Of a stretch of DNA of 64,000 nucleotides, positions 35,925 through 47,072 are shown piece after piece. The DNA is from Pyrenopolyporus hunteri (Eukaryota; Ascomycota; Sordariomycetes; Xylariales; Hypoxylaceae): assembly GCA_902806595.1 (NCBI GenBank), contig CADCXC010000038.1:3658001-3722000 (forward strand). The letters are read 5' to 3'. The translations under genes were made by a program, and so were the position numbers. Position 1 is the stretch's first letter; every line of letters begins with the position of its first letter. The notes under the pieces are model-generated. The model did not search any database, was not told the origin of the DNA, and saw only the letters and a list, made by a program, of their open reading frames with translations.

Positions 35925-36860
35925 TCAAGAAGGAGTTTGCCCTTGTTGAACGGTTTCTTTGAGAGCTTGAACGAGGACACGGTTGGAGTTCCGACATGCA
36001 ACAAGGCTCCTCTCAACCATCTGGTTGTAGAGCATAGCGTCCGCAGTAGGTAGCTGACCCTTAAACCAGACGTTGGTCACTTCGTCCCTCATTGGTAGAT
36101 ATGCGACGCAGCACGCCGCGAAGATCTTATGGTATGCGACAACATCAGGATCGAGCACGATCGTCGGCTGGCTCTTCTCGTCCTGGGCTACTAGAGCTGC
36201 AACACCTCCCGCAACAGTATCGACACAGTCGATGCCAGCATCTGCGATGGCAGCAGAAGCAACAGTTATACAACCACTTAGGACGTTCATCATATCCCAA
36301 CCCTCGTCTCTGTCGTACTCGGGAGAGTCGCGATTCTGGTCCCCTTCGATTATAGTGACGATAATATCGACGCCGCTCTTGGGCCAACGATCCGCGATAA
36401 TGGCGCCCCGCAACGCAGTTTCTAAATGGACTCCCAGATCCCTCTCGCTCGAATCGCGTAGGTAGCCTCGTCTTTGTCTCGTCGCGAAAGGCGCATATTT
36501 AACGTGAGTCGAGAGGATGATATGAGGAGAAAAGGGAGCTGATCGCGGAAGGGCTCGAGGACCATGGACGGTACAAGTGAGCTTTAAGCTTGTGCCTGAA
36601 GGATGAGTCGCAAATGGATCTTCAATTTCTAGATACGCAGATCCGGAGGCGGAGGGAGTGACGCCCGTTCGTAGAACTATGTAAAATTAATATCAGCCGC
36701 CTAGTATCCGTGCGTGCGAGGACGAAGACCGATGCGTCTTACAGATCTTTCGAACGACATTATCGCCCGGACGCTTCGCTGTTCTCTTTCCCTGAGGGGT
36801 ATCGTACACCGGGGGTGTAGTTTGTCCAACCGGACCGTTTATCCGTCTTCTATCGGCCAT
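35925..36860 (-). CDS. MTR3: Exosome ring subunit Mtr3 (RNase PH-like)
   Basis: One of six RNase PH-fold subunits forming the catalytically inert barrel of the RNA exosome, which processes rRNA and snoRNA and degrades RNA. Exons 36860-36743 and 36676-35925 with a 66-bp intron (GTAAGA...CATAG). The product is 289 residues, close to filamentous-fungal homologues. It begins MADRRRINGP, then after the splice FLRTGVTPSASGSAYLEIED, SLKLTCTVHGPRALPRS, LETALRGAIIADRWPKSGVD and the strongly conserved GCITVASAAIADAGIDCVD near 182. The gene was recognised by joining the short first exon to the open downstream frame; phases agree (one base plus two). Non-catalytic, as expected, since RNase PH phosphate-binding residues are not evident. 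Confidence 0.92.
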
Positions 36861-38432
36861 AGTTCGCGGTTGTGGTGGCCCCGAGTGTTCGATTGCTTAG
36901 AAGCTTTAGATGTAGGAACGGAAAGCTTTTTCGAATTGAAGCTTCAGAGTTGATAGGTACCTGGGTACATAGGGTAGGTAGCTTTGAAAATTCCATGCAA
37001 TCAGAATCTAAGATGAAAAACCTGCCCCACGCAATCTAACCCCGCGGACCCGCTTCCTTAATACTTTGGTACTTCTGTAATATAAAATAAGCATTGCGCA
37101 CGTACCATATTGGCAATAGATTTTCCGGTTTCCGATACTTTTGTCAAACTCGATCTTAAAATCAAAATTTCTTTCCTCCACACATTCTCAAAAACAGACG
37201 CGTGGACTTAGGACTGGGCTACCTCGACATCCGCAAGCGCAAATGGCTATTGGCACTACGAATAGTGGCGAGGGTTCAAAGGCGATCTCCAAAGATGTCT
37301 TTGTTATTAAGTAAGACTCGGGACCAAATGCTGCAGGGGAGCTAGCATATCCGAGTCCAGCCATCATCGACATGTCGAATATCCATCCTAGCTTGTGCAA
37401 GTTCTCTGGTAGGTCAATCTTTTTCTTTAGAATCCCCAGGCATACATACTCTCTTTCCTTGTAAGTCATATCGCTACTGATGAATCTAATTCCACTGTTC
37501 TTCGCGATCACCTGAGCGGCTGAACAAACATGCACTACCATCTGAAGCATGAACCAGCTATTACAGTTGTTAGTAAAGGCTTTGGATCCTAGGCTAACAA
37601 CTTTCTCAGGAAATCCGTAGGTATCATACCTACCTATGTAGCCTAAACATACTTGAAAGCGACCGCGATCAGGAATTTCCAGTCAAAGTAAGTAGACTCT
37701 CGATCCCTCCTCAGTCAGTCATCATTCCCTGTCCGTGATGAATCCTTTCTTATCAGTTCTGCTTCTGAAGCACTGTGAAGATACCCATATACCAAAAAAC
37801 ATATTCTGATCGTCTATCGTCTATCTTCTGCTTGTATATGTGTTCCTTGAGTCAACATCAAAACTAACACATAAGAAGTGCACAGTAACCTATACTCTAG
37901 CCATCGGGATCGTTATGATTAGCGTTAATGTAAGTCGGAGCACTTCTCTTTCCTCAAGCGGCCGTCCTATCCTCATCGTGATGAAAACAGTTTATCCATT
38001 CAACTATCTCACATCGGGTCGAGCCACCCTCCCGCACCATATGCTATCCCTATGGGTATGTGATGATTGGTTGTGGAGTTATCTTCTGGCGGTTCTAGCT
38101 TCTTGCTAGGGCCCGTCAGAGGGTGTCATGATGGCTTCAGTGCTTTCGACCTTCACGTCTCGTCTTGAGGCGTGGAGTTAGGAGGCCGATTCGCGTGAAT
38201 GAGTAAATCGGTTTGTCTGAACACATTTGCGGCTATATCATATAACTTCTCAGCTTATTCCCGATCATTGCTGACAGCTGTCGATATAGGTAAGATCTTA
38301 AACCGTTTGTGAAAACTGAATGGTAGGTAAGGGTCCGATATAAGTCGAATCCCCCGCAATCTATTTTCTCACGCACATAGAATCCTCTATTCGAGTTTTA
38401 GACAATATAGATACATTGGATATATTAGCCTT
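36861..38432. other. Intergenic, MTR3 promoter to SDR 3' end
   Basis: About 1.57 kb without a recognised gene. One minus-strand frame (37188-37550) is listed separately as a doubtful candidate. TAGGTA repeats occur near 36953 and 37618. Confidence 0.45.
37188..37564 (-). CDS. Doubtful small or partial reading frame
   Basis: A minus-strand frame open for about 120 codons, preceded by a plausible splice acceptor (TTACTAACAACTGTAATAG, ending about 37565). The product contains SDMTYKEREYVCLGIL and HKLGWIFDMSMMAGLGYAS, which look protein-like, but I recognise no family and can see no convincing upstream exon with a start. It may be a remnant or chance. Confidence 0.2.
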
Positions 38433-39628
38433 TCATGATTTCCTATGCATTATACCGGCGCCAGCTTGGTGGTTAGGGAAGATGAGGGTGTCAGCGACAA
38501 CTACATTTTCTCTCCTTCCAGCAACGAATACAACAACTTCAGCAATATCGTCTGGTGTTAGAGGATCACATCCGCTAGAAACAATATCAGTATATGCGAT
38601 CCTCGGGCAGGTAAGGTCACTTACGCATAGACGGCATCCGCCTTAGCCTTGTCACCGTAGAATCGAACAACAGAAAACTCCTAGTTTGCCACATTATTAG
38701 CTTCAAAATACCGTTTAAATTGCTGGCGAGAGAAGATTCGGCTTAGCAACGTACTGTCTCGACTTGGCCGGGGTCAACCTCGAGCACTCGAATCCGTGAG
38801 GCGATAAGCTCTTTACGCAGGGATTCAGTGAAGCTACGAACGGCAGCCTTAGTAGCGCAGTAGATGCTACCACCCGGGTAAGGGTCACGGCCAGCGATGC
38901 TACCAACGTTGATGATATCGCCATGGCCGCCATCGGGCCGCTTCAGGAAAATAGGAAGCACGGCTTGCGTCATGTTGATTAGACCCGTGACGTTGGTCGC
39001 GAACATGACGTTCATGTCCTCCTCGGCGATCTCGGGGGCGCGTGCTACGCCCTTGACGAGGCCGCTGGCGTTTGTTAGTTGGAAAACATTATTATAGTTG
39101 AGATGTTCGGATATATCTGTAGTCGTCTCTTATCCTTTCCCTCGCCTCTTACTCTTAACTACAAAGGAGGGGAACTAGTTAGGTAAGGTTTGGTACTCAC
39201 GCATTATTCACCAGCACATCGATATCGCGAAACTCCTCGGGCAGGCCGGAAACGAAACCGCGGACCTCCTCGGGTTTACTCACGTCGAGTTTGACGGGCA
39301 GGACGCGGACGCCCTCGCCAACCTCCTTGGCTATGTCATCAGCGAGCTTATGCAGAGCGTCGATACGGCGTGCCGTCACGACTAGCTTGAGGTTCTGCGG
39401 TGCCGTGCGCGCGAATTCTAGAGCGGTACTGCGCCCGATACCCGACGATGCTCCCGTGATGACGATGGTCTTGCCCTCAAGGCGTTTGGCGACGGCTGAG
39501 GACATGGCGGCGGCGTTGACCCGGTAGCGGAGGGAGGCTTGTGCGACGAGAGGATTTGGGGCGACTCTAGGACGGGATGAGGGTAAGATGTGCCTTAATG
39601 TGGCGAGGCCGGTTCTCAAGATGGGCAT
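38433..39628 (-). CDS. NADP-dependent short-chain dehydrogenase (YMR226C-like)
   Basis: Classical SDR similar to yeast YMR226C/Ydf1, which oxidises serine and other 3-hydroxy acids with NADP; substrate here is inferred. Four exons: 39628-39201, 39064-38755, 38680-38625 and 38574-38433; all introns have GT...AG ends and phases that match. The product is 311 residues. Motifs: cofactor-binding TGASSGIG near residue 57, NNAG completed across the first splice (about 141-144), a Ser in INVGSIAGRDP, and the active-site YCATK. The C-terminus GAGIMHRKS is typical of this group. The first 41 residues are basic, hydroxylated and acid-free (MPILRTGLATLRHILPSSRP), like a mitochondrial presequence; a second in-frame Met at 42 (MSSAVAKRLEGKT) gives the usual cytosolic start. 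Confidence 0.9.
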
Positions 39629-40285
39629 AAGGAGGCTTTAGATGGTAGCACAAGGAGACAGGAGTAAGGGGGTGGTGCGGGCTTTATGAAGCGGACCACT
39701 TATACAGTAGATAGCAGATGGACGATACACCATGAGGGACGGACGGCAAGATGCCGGAGCGTTGCGATGGTGTGCTCAACCCCACCATCCAAAGCTACCC
39801 CGCCGTCTAGCTTCCGTATCGGAACGTCTCGGCTGAGTTGATGCCGTTAGCCGTTTGTTTACCTATTAAAGGATTCAGGTCCTTCTTTTCGAAGCTGACG
39901 GATTTTGGGAGGCATCTATCCGTAAGGTATGAATACTATAAGCGATTTAGGAGGACGACGCCAGAGCTTATTAATTCACTAGAATATTATGTACCTAGAT
40001 AGACACTAGCATAGAATTGTTCAAATGGTGAGTTTCTATTTCTTAAGATACAGATCGAGGTTAGGAAGGAATCAAGAATAAACCTTATTCTTAAGAATAA
40101 AAGTCAGCATTGAACATAAAATACATGAAATGTAATGAATTTCAACGAAATCTCCCCCGCAGAGTACTGTGCTTATTGATACGGATTTGGCCAGTGTCTG
40201 AAGCAATATCCATGATTAGGAATTATATTGTTGGGAAATAATTTGGGAAAAAAGAAATGTCAAAAGATAAATGCGTGATGAGATA
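39629..40285. other. Intergenic, SDR promoter to tRNA
   Basis: About 650 bp without a supported gene; AT-richer towards the tRNA (39940-40285). Confidence 0.5.
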
Positions 40286-40368
40286 GGCCCCGCCGAGGAT
40301 TGAACTCAGGTCTCAGGAAATTTTGTTTAAATCAAAATCCTGCGTGCTAACCACTACACTACGCGGCC
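40286..40368 (-). tRNA. tRNA-Gln (anticodon UUG) with a 12-nt intron
   Basis: The minus strand folds as a tRNA. The acceptor arms GGCCGCG and CGGGGCC pair except at one G-G position. The D-arm reads GTG...GCAC with GTGGTTAG between. The anticodon stem CAGGA/TCCTG encloses loop TTTTGA plus T. The T-arm is CTGAG-TTCAATC-CTCGG. The loop is interrupted after position 37 by 12 nt (40320-40331, TTTAAACAAAAT on the minus strand), the canonical intron site. Anticodon TTG lies at 40335-40333. Mature length is 71 nt before CCA addition. The intron would be removed by the Sen2/Sen34 endonuclease encoded at 29985-30992. Confidence 0.92.
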
Positions 40369-41048
40369 GTTGAGTTTTTAGTTCTTAGACTAACTTATAA
40401 GCCGTGTTACTTGGATTATGTAATATGGGCGTTTTCCTCGGCTTAAGCCGCTCCACCGATTTCTTCATTCTTTTTCTGTGTTCAGACCGATACCTCTCCT
40501 AGGTACGAATTCCATCCAGGCGTTTTCGATTGGTACGATCACGACAAATGGTAAAATTACTATATCTTTTCCCTTGTAGTCGTTCGAATAGACGGCCAAA
40601 CTATGGAATATACCCTTAATCCATGCAGAGAATACGTCAACAACCTTGTCGAGATGGGCTGTGAAACTTGATCGTCGATGAAGTAAGACGTAGCAACGGT
40701 TCGACAACGATTGGTAGGAAAGGGCACGGGATAAATTAAATACTGATCAAAGATGATGGAAGCAGTTGATATCTAGATTGATCTGCAGATGCGATCCTTT
40801 ACACGGCGAAGATGGAATCGGAGAACAGGTTAATGCACCGCGACTGCTATAATCGGTAGCTCTTTACACGATGATGACGACACAGCGTAGGGTCATTGTC
40901 GCGCTAACTGATCTAGAAGCAAGAACGCTTGAGAGAAGTCTTTCCTGATCTCAATGCGAACGATATTTTATGATGTTCCCATTGCTCGTCGTCCCTTTTC
41001 TGCAACTATAAGTGCGAATCTCTATTGAACTCGTCGTTTGATGGCCTT
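40369..41048. promoter_or_regulatory. Region upstream of the ErdS-type gene
   Basis: About 680 bp between tRNA and the chosen ATG. It must include the promoter of the fusion gene and the tRNA 5' flank. No coding sequence is supported. An upstream non-coding exon cannot be excluded. Confidence 0.4.
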
Positions 41049-43747
41049 ATGAGAGCTTCCATCATGCCGAATCCATTGTATAACGAGATAGTTCATGCAG
41101 CTCAAACTCTCACATTGCCTTTTCGATCGGACAAGCACGAGCATGAAGGTGCTGCGCCCGAAAAGGGGAAGTCAACACAGCGTACCGAGGCCAAAAGACA
41201 GGAGAAGCTCGAGAAGTCCGAACATCACCAGCGGGAACGGGAGGAGTTGGAACAGCGCCGGCAACAGGAAGATGAAGAAGCAGAGCGGGAAGAGGACGAT
41301 GAGACTAAGGCGCGTTATGGCGAAAACGTCCACCCCCATGAACTATGTTCACTCGCACAGGTCGTTAGCCTACCAATAGGATCCGAGGTCAACTTTCGTG
41401 CTAGAATACACACCCAGAGGCGGTTATCCCAAGCTCTAGACTTCTTACTATTTCGAAATCAGACAGACTCCGTCCAAGGTGTGCTCTCACATGCTTCGCC
41501 GCATATGATACGATGGGTTCAGAGACTGCACCCTGAATCTCTCGTCCACGTCACGGGCACATTACAGAAGCCGGAACACCCTGTTAGCTCTGCAACTTTT
41601 CAAGACGTAGAAGTCCTGGTATATTCCATACATCTCGTTAATCCTGCCAACGAGCTACCCTTCGATAACTATATGCCACCGGAGGCGCTCCGCCAACGCC
41701 TATCCGGCCGCGTGGTAGATCTCCGTCATCCGAGCAACCAGGCTATCTTCCGAGTCCGCTCTATGATCGTTCGGAAGTTCCGTGAGGCTCTAGAGGACCA
41801 GGGGTTCTTGGAGATCCAGACCCCCAAGCTGCAACCAGCGGCGACGGAAAGCGGCTCGGAAGTCTTCAAGGTGCAATACTTCGGCCGGACGGCTTTTCTC
41901 GCGCAGAGCCCACAGTTGGCTAAGCAGATGGTGATTTCGGCTGACTTCAAGAAAGTATACGAAGTGAGTGTAGATTAGCCAAGAATCGAATACAAACCAG
42001 AGTGCTAACCCCGAGCCTCAAGATCGGACCCGTATTTCGGGCAGAAAATTCAAACACGCATAGACATTTGACGGAATATACTGGGCTCGACATGGAGATG
42101 TCCCTTAAGGAATCCTACAGAGAACTCATCGAGGCAATAGACAAAGTCCTTAAGACCATATTTGCTGCAGTGCAATCTATGCCTGAACTGCATAACGTCA
42201 GAGAGCGATGGCCTAGTAAAGATCTTGTCTGGTTGGAGGAGACTCCCATTATCCCTTTCCATGAGGGTATCCAGATGCTCCGAGAAGATGGCAGGGATGT
42301 CGAGGAAGAGGATTTATCCACGCGCGACGAAATACGCCTCGGCGAGCTAATTAAGGAGAAGTATCAGACCGACTACTTCATCCTAGATAAATTTCCAGCC
42401 AGCGCTCGGCCGTTCTACACCCATATAGCAGACGATCCTAAATGGACGAATTCGTTCGACATCTTTCTCCGCAGCCAGGAGATCTGCACAGGCGGGCAGC
42501 GCATCCACGACGCCGAAGAACTCCGCGCGAGTATGGCAGCGTCGAAAATCAGCGAGCAAGGAATGGAAGAATACCTAGCCGCCTTCGATCTCGGGCCTCC
42601 GCCGCACGGAGGAGCGGGCCTGGGCCTGGAACGGATAGTGATGCTTCTTCTCGAACTCGACGACGTGAGGAACGCCTCGCTATTCCCCCGCGACCCGAAG
42701 TCCCTCCCAGCTCGCCCGCCGAGCCTCCCCCATCCCGAAGCAGACACCACAGCGCCGCGGAAACCGAACGACGAATACCCGCCCGTCGAAAAGCTCATCG
42801 CCAACTACGGCGACGCGACAAATACATCATGGCTCGACGACCGATTCGAGATATGGCGGCACCCGACCGGCGCAGCGGTAGGCTTCGTCCGCCAGGCCAA
42901 CAAATTCGCCATGGTCGCCGGCGACCCGCTGTGCGACGCGCGGCAGTACCAGGACGTGATCCCCGCCTTCGTGCGCCACGTAAGCAAAGACCTGCGCCTC
43001 ACGCCCATCTGGATGCTGGTCTCGGAGCAAGTGCAGCAGGTCCTGGGCGAGAAACTCGGCTGGCGCACGCTCAGCTGCGCGGAGGAGCAGCGCGTGGACG
43101 CCGACGCGCACCATAACGCGGCGAAGCAGCGGGACGCGCGGAGGGTGCGGAGGGAGGGCATTGCCGTCCGCGAGGTCGCGGATCCGGACGAGTCCTTCGT
43201 GAGCCGCGCCGACGCTGCGATTCGGGAGTGGCGGGATGCGCGTGGTGGCGGCGGGAAGGATAAGGGTAAAGCTAAGCAGGTCCACCTCACGGAGGTCCGG
43301 CCGTGGGTGGACCGCGAGCATCGGCGGTACTTTGCCGCGGAGAAGAAGATAAGCGAAGGCGAGGAAGACGCGGTGCTAGCGCTCGTCGTGCTCGCGCAGC
43401 TGGCCCCGCGCCACGGGTGGCAGGTCAAATGGGCCTTGGACTTCCCGCGGGCGCCGAACGGCACCATCGAGGTCCTCGTGGAGGCGGCGCTGTCGGCGGT
43501 CTCGGGGCCCGTGACCTTCGGGGCCGGGGTGTCGGAGCGGCTGACGCCCGGGGCGCGGCTCGGGGGCGTGCGGGCGCGGTTCCTGGCGAACGCGTACGAG
43601 GTCGTCGTCAGGAACCTCCGGCTCGGCGGAAAGGCGCGGTTCAGGGAGAAGTTCGGCGTTCTGGGCGAGCAGGTGTATATTTGCTATCCCCGCCGTGGCT
43701 TGGGGGTATTGGATCTTCAGCAGATTGTGAAGTTCTTTGAAGAGTAG
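41049..43747 (+). CDS. erdS: Aspartyl-tRNA synthetase-DUF2156 fusion (ergosteryl-3beta-O-aspartate synthase, ErdS type)
   Basis: Fungal enzyme that charges tRNA-Asp and, through a fused DUF2156/GNAT-like transferase domain, moves Asp from Asp-tRNA to the 3-hydroxyl of ergosterol, giving an aspartylated sterol in membranes. Exons 41049-41963 and 42023-43747, 59-bp intron (GTGAGT...CTCAAG); 879 residues from the first in-frame ATG (a second ATG at 41064 gives 874). Order: a Lys/Glu-rich coiled segment (about 35-90); an OB-type anticodon-binding domain (about 95-200); class II motif 1 (RSMIVRKFREALEDQGFLEI); motif 2 FRAENSNTHRHLTEYTGLD at about 310; motif 3 GGAGLGLERIVMLLLEL at about 501; then DUF2156 from about 558 (IWRHPTGAAVGFVRQANKFA; DLRLTPIWMLVSEQ) to the end. 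Coding GC rises sharply from about 42420 onward. The ordinary AspRS would lack the last 320 residues. Confidence 0.93.
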
Positions 43748-45018
43748 GGGGGAGTGTTAGCTGGTAAGAGTACCATGATGGGTTTTAGGATAGAGTTGTT
43801 TGGCCGAGCGATATTGGAATGATATTGGTCGACTGTGGGTTAAGTTAATACCTTCCCTTGAAGCTAAAGTCCTCGTCGGCATCTTAACTATCTAATTAAC
43901 GTTGTAGTGGTAACTTCTATCTCACATGGTCTATTTCGACAGCTCATCCCTAGAAATTCATCCGGAATGACATGTAGCATTTGCTAGTCAACAACGTAGA
44001 CAGGACAGGGACGGTGAGAACGTCTTATGATCATCATGCTAGAAGCTCTGGTAGAAGTCCTAGATTCGCATCCATCTTAGTACCGAATAGTTCGCATTCG
44101 CGTGAACTAAGTCGTCTAGACTGACTAGTGACGTCAATGTAGTCTATTCGATCCGTCCGTCAGCATAGCGTCTTATACTGCTGACGGGCTTGAGCCCTTG
44201 GTGGATGAGTAAGGATTCGTCCGCAGTGCGACTATATCTGCGAATAGCACGAACGCCGAGACTCCGAGCCTGCCTTATACATACATATATGTAAGCAGAG
44301 GTCAAAAGTGATAACTGAGCGCCCCCCCTTTCTGCCGGATTTCCGTGTCGCTTATACGCTTGGGACTGCGTGGGATGAGTAACCCCAATCCGTCCAATTT
44401 GGTACCTCTATCCCAGCGGCTCTACCGCATAGCTGAGGGGTTTTCGGCGTCGCTCGGAGTCGCTGGAGTCCAGACTCAGGACGAGGTTCCTTGCAGGATA
44501 TCCTATGACGGAAAACACTCGGGAATATTTGGCAACGGTAGGGTGCGGATCTCACCTGCTGACCCGTTGCATTCCTGACCGATGCACCGTTTTGGGCTTT
44601 GGGGGACGAGAAGTAAGCTATCTCGCACCACATCGTCGACGACGCTGGATGTGGCTGAGATGGAAATAGTCGTTTCCAGGGGCTAACGTCCGGGAAACAA
44701 GTTGAGATGAGAACTAACTTGGTATCGCATCCAGAGTGCATGCGTCACACCTCCGAGGCTTCGGTGTTACCTGGGAAGTATGTAGTAGCAGCCGTGAAAA
44801 TGCCCATGAGGATGAGGTCGATTATGTGTCCACCGCTGTTGAGAGTTTGAATGATGTCGATAAAGTCAGAATATAAAAGTAATAGACATTTCCCCCTCTC
44901 GAACGACTCATGAGCCATTCTCAACACACATAGCAAGGAATCCCAGACGAGCCTGAATCTTCTTTTCGTCTCATAGTCCTATCTGATTTTCTTGACGGTA
45001 AAGGAGTAACCGACAAAC
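43748..45018. other. Intergenic, ErdS-type gene to oxalate decarboxylase
   Basis: About 1.27 kb without a recognised gene. Two overlapping open frames near 44345-44741 on opposite strands have no family features. The last 100 bp should contain the oxalate decarboxylase promoter and leader. Confidence 0.5.
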
Positions 45019-46712
45019 ATGAAATACTCGAGTACTTTAGCGAGCGCTGGGCTTCTCCAGCTGGCCTATAGTCTCCCTAAGCCCCAGTAAGAGGCTCTCG
45101 GAGACCCCCTTTTTCGAACTACAGTACTAACATCATCACAGGATGACTTATGAAGGCAGCACTGGCGATGTGGGTGGCATAGACCCGCCAATCCCTACTT
45201 ACGTGGGCGTTCCTGTTGGAGACCTACGTGGGCCAACGGACCTTCAAGGAGGTATCGCATCGCGCCCACCTGTCTCTGGAGGGGATTCGGCCGTCGTGCA
45301 GGATCCGGAGTTGGTGATCGGGCAGCAAGCTGACGGAGACCTTGGCCTGTATCTCGACTTCAACAGCGCCGACTATCCCAACGGCCCGCAGCCCATCCGC
45401 GGTACTCTGGGAGGAACCGATCCGGGGCCACGTACGTACGAGTACGAGAAGTTGAACCCTGACACCTATGCCCCGCCAGCAACGGACCAGGGCACGGTGC
45501 CCCAGGCTATGTGGCCGCTGGGCCTGAGCCACAACCTCTTCGGCGTGGGCGAGGAGTCTGGCTGGGCTAGACAGCAGAATCAGGACGTGCTTCCCGTGGC
45601 CAGCGCCATGGCGGGCGTTGATATGCGTCTTGCGCCGAATGCGTATCGTGAACTGCACTGGCACACCTCTGGTGAATGGTAAGAGCTTCCCCGGATACCC
45701 AATAGGTCTTGTTGATTATTAGCCTCGAAGCTAACCGTCTAATCTGCGATTAGGGCCTTGGTTTTGAAGGGCTCGGTCCGTGTGGCAGCTATTGACGAGG
45801 ACGGAGCGTCCTTCGTTGACGATGTCACGGCAGGCGATGTGTGGTTTTTCCCGGAAGGCGTCCCACACAGCTTGCAGGCCTTACACGAAGGCGCAGAGTT
45901 CCTATTAGTCTTCGACAGCGGTACCTTCTCTGAGATGGACACTTTCCTCGCCACTGAGATGATTCTGCGCACGCCCATCTCCGTCTGGGCCAAGGATCTT
46001 CAGACCGACGTTAGCTCGTTCGATTATATTCCCGACAATGAGAAATATGTAAGTTCGCATCCCTCCACTCTACAATCCATACTAGTAAGAAAGTTGAACT
46101 GATCCGGCATGGTAGATTTTCAACGGTACCCCCGCCCCAGCCAACATCTCGGAACAGAACATCACATCTTCAGCCGGCGCTCTCTGGGGCCCTACCGGAT
46201 ACACCTACCACTGGTCGCAGCAGGAATTCTACAACACCACTGGCGGATCAGTCAAGATCCTAGACCCGCTAAGCTTCCCCGTGGCGAGCATGTTTTCAGC
46301 TGCGCTAGTCGTGCTCGAGCCTGGCGCAATGCGAGAGGTACACTGGCATACGCAGAGCGACGAGTGGTCGTACTTCCTACAGGGGTCAGCCCGCATCACC
46401 GTCTACGAAGCGCCCGCTGCCTCCCGGACCTTCGATTTCACGGCTGGCGACGTCGGTTATATCCAGAAGGCTTGTGGCCACTACATCGAAAACACTGGTA
46501 CCGACGATGTTATATTCTTGGAGGTCTTACAAGCCAAGAAGTGGTCTGACATGAGCGCTGCTCAGTGGCTCGCTCTGACTCCTCGACAGGTGGTGAAGGA
46601 TACCCTCAACCTGACGGACGCAGTGCTCGACGCTATACCTAAGGATAAGACCCTCATCAAGCCTGGTAACCGTAACCTGACTGCTATTGCGGGTGGTGGT
46701 CAGAATTACTAG
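45019..46712 (+). CDS. Secreted oxalate decarboxylase (bicupin)
   Basis: Mn-dependent bicupin converting oxalate to formate and CO2, outside the cell or in the wall. Four exons: 45019-45086, 45142-45678, 45754-46048 and 46116-46712; introns of 55-75 bp. The product is 498 residues. It begins with a signal peptide, MKYSSTLASAGLLQLAYSLP. Cupin 1 has ELHWHTSGEW (completed across a splice) and FPEGVPHSLQ; cupin 2 has EVHWHTQSDEWSYFLQG and ACGHYIENTG, so both sites keep the HxH...E...H ligands. The lid segment FDSGTFSEMDTF corresponds to the bacterial SENST lid; the catalytic Glu of the SE pair is kept, which favours decarboxylase over oxidase, though the next residues differ. Several N-x-S/T sites are consistent with secretion. 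It suggests a plant- or wood-associated lifestyle, which is inference. Confidence 0.92.
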
Positions 46713-47072
46713 AGAAATAGGAATAGTTCTGGGCCGCAGAGAAGGGTGAGTTTCTGAGAAGTGCGGAGTGAGACTCGGTGGAGATATTCTATTATCGGAT
46801 GCTAAAGAAGGATGCTCATTTTTATTTAGACGTTTAGATTCGTAATGACCTTTTCGTAGCGCTCTCTATTTCTCGATAAATAAAGATTTTTCCTATAAGG
46901 CGACATTCTAGACCCTCTAATAACCAAGCCCTGCCTGAGAATTTGCCACCTCATCGATATAAATCTGGCGTTCATGACGTCCTGCAAACCCTTTTTAAGA
47001 CGCGCGCAGCCAACGCTTAACGCGGAGTCGAAGCGGACGGCCGTGTTAGCAACGACTTCGAGGATGTTAGCT
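46713..47072. other. Intergenic between convergent 3' ends
   Basis: 360 bp; probably 3' untranslated regions of the oxalate decarboxylase and the small membrane protein gene. Nothing else seen. Confidence 0.5.

Noticed and set aside
41025..41048. Upstream in-frame extension of the fusion gene and of TFG1 (58689-58757)
   Set aside because: Both extensions begin at TTG, not ATG; the first good ATGs (41049 or 41064; 58758) fit the families.
42805..43467. 220-codon minus-strand frame and other long frames opposite the fusion gene
   Set aside because: They lie opposite the GC-rich DUF2156 coding region, where long antisense frames are expected; products are low-complexity Ser/Arg-rich.
40286..43747. 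Functional link between the tRNA-Gln gene and the neighbouring aspartyl-transferase fusion
   Set aside because: The enzyme needs tRNA-Asp, not tRNA-Gln; adjacency is most likely coincidence.
44345..44741. Overlapping open frames on both strands near 44.5 kb
   Set aside because: No family motif, splice signals or conserved texture; left as intergenic.
45224..45664. 146-codon antisense frame in the oxalate decarboxylase gene
   Set aside because: Shadow of a clearly conserved bicupin exon; no motif of its own.
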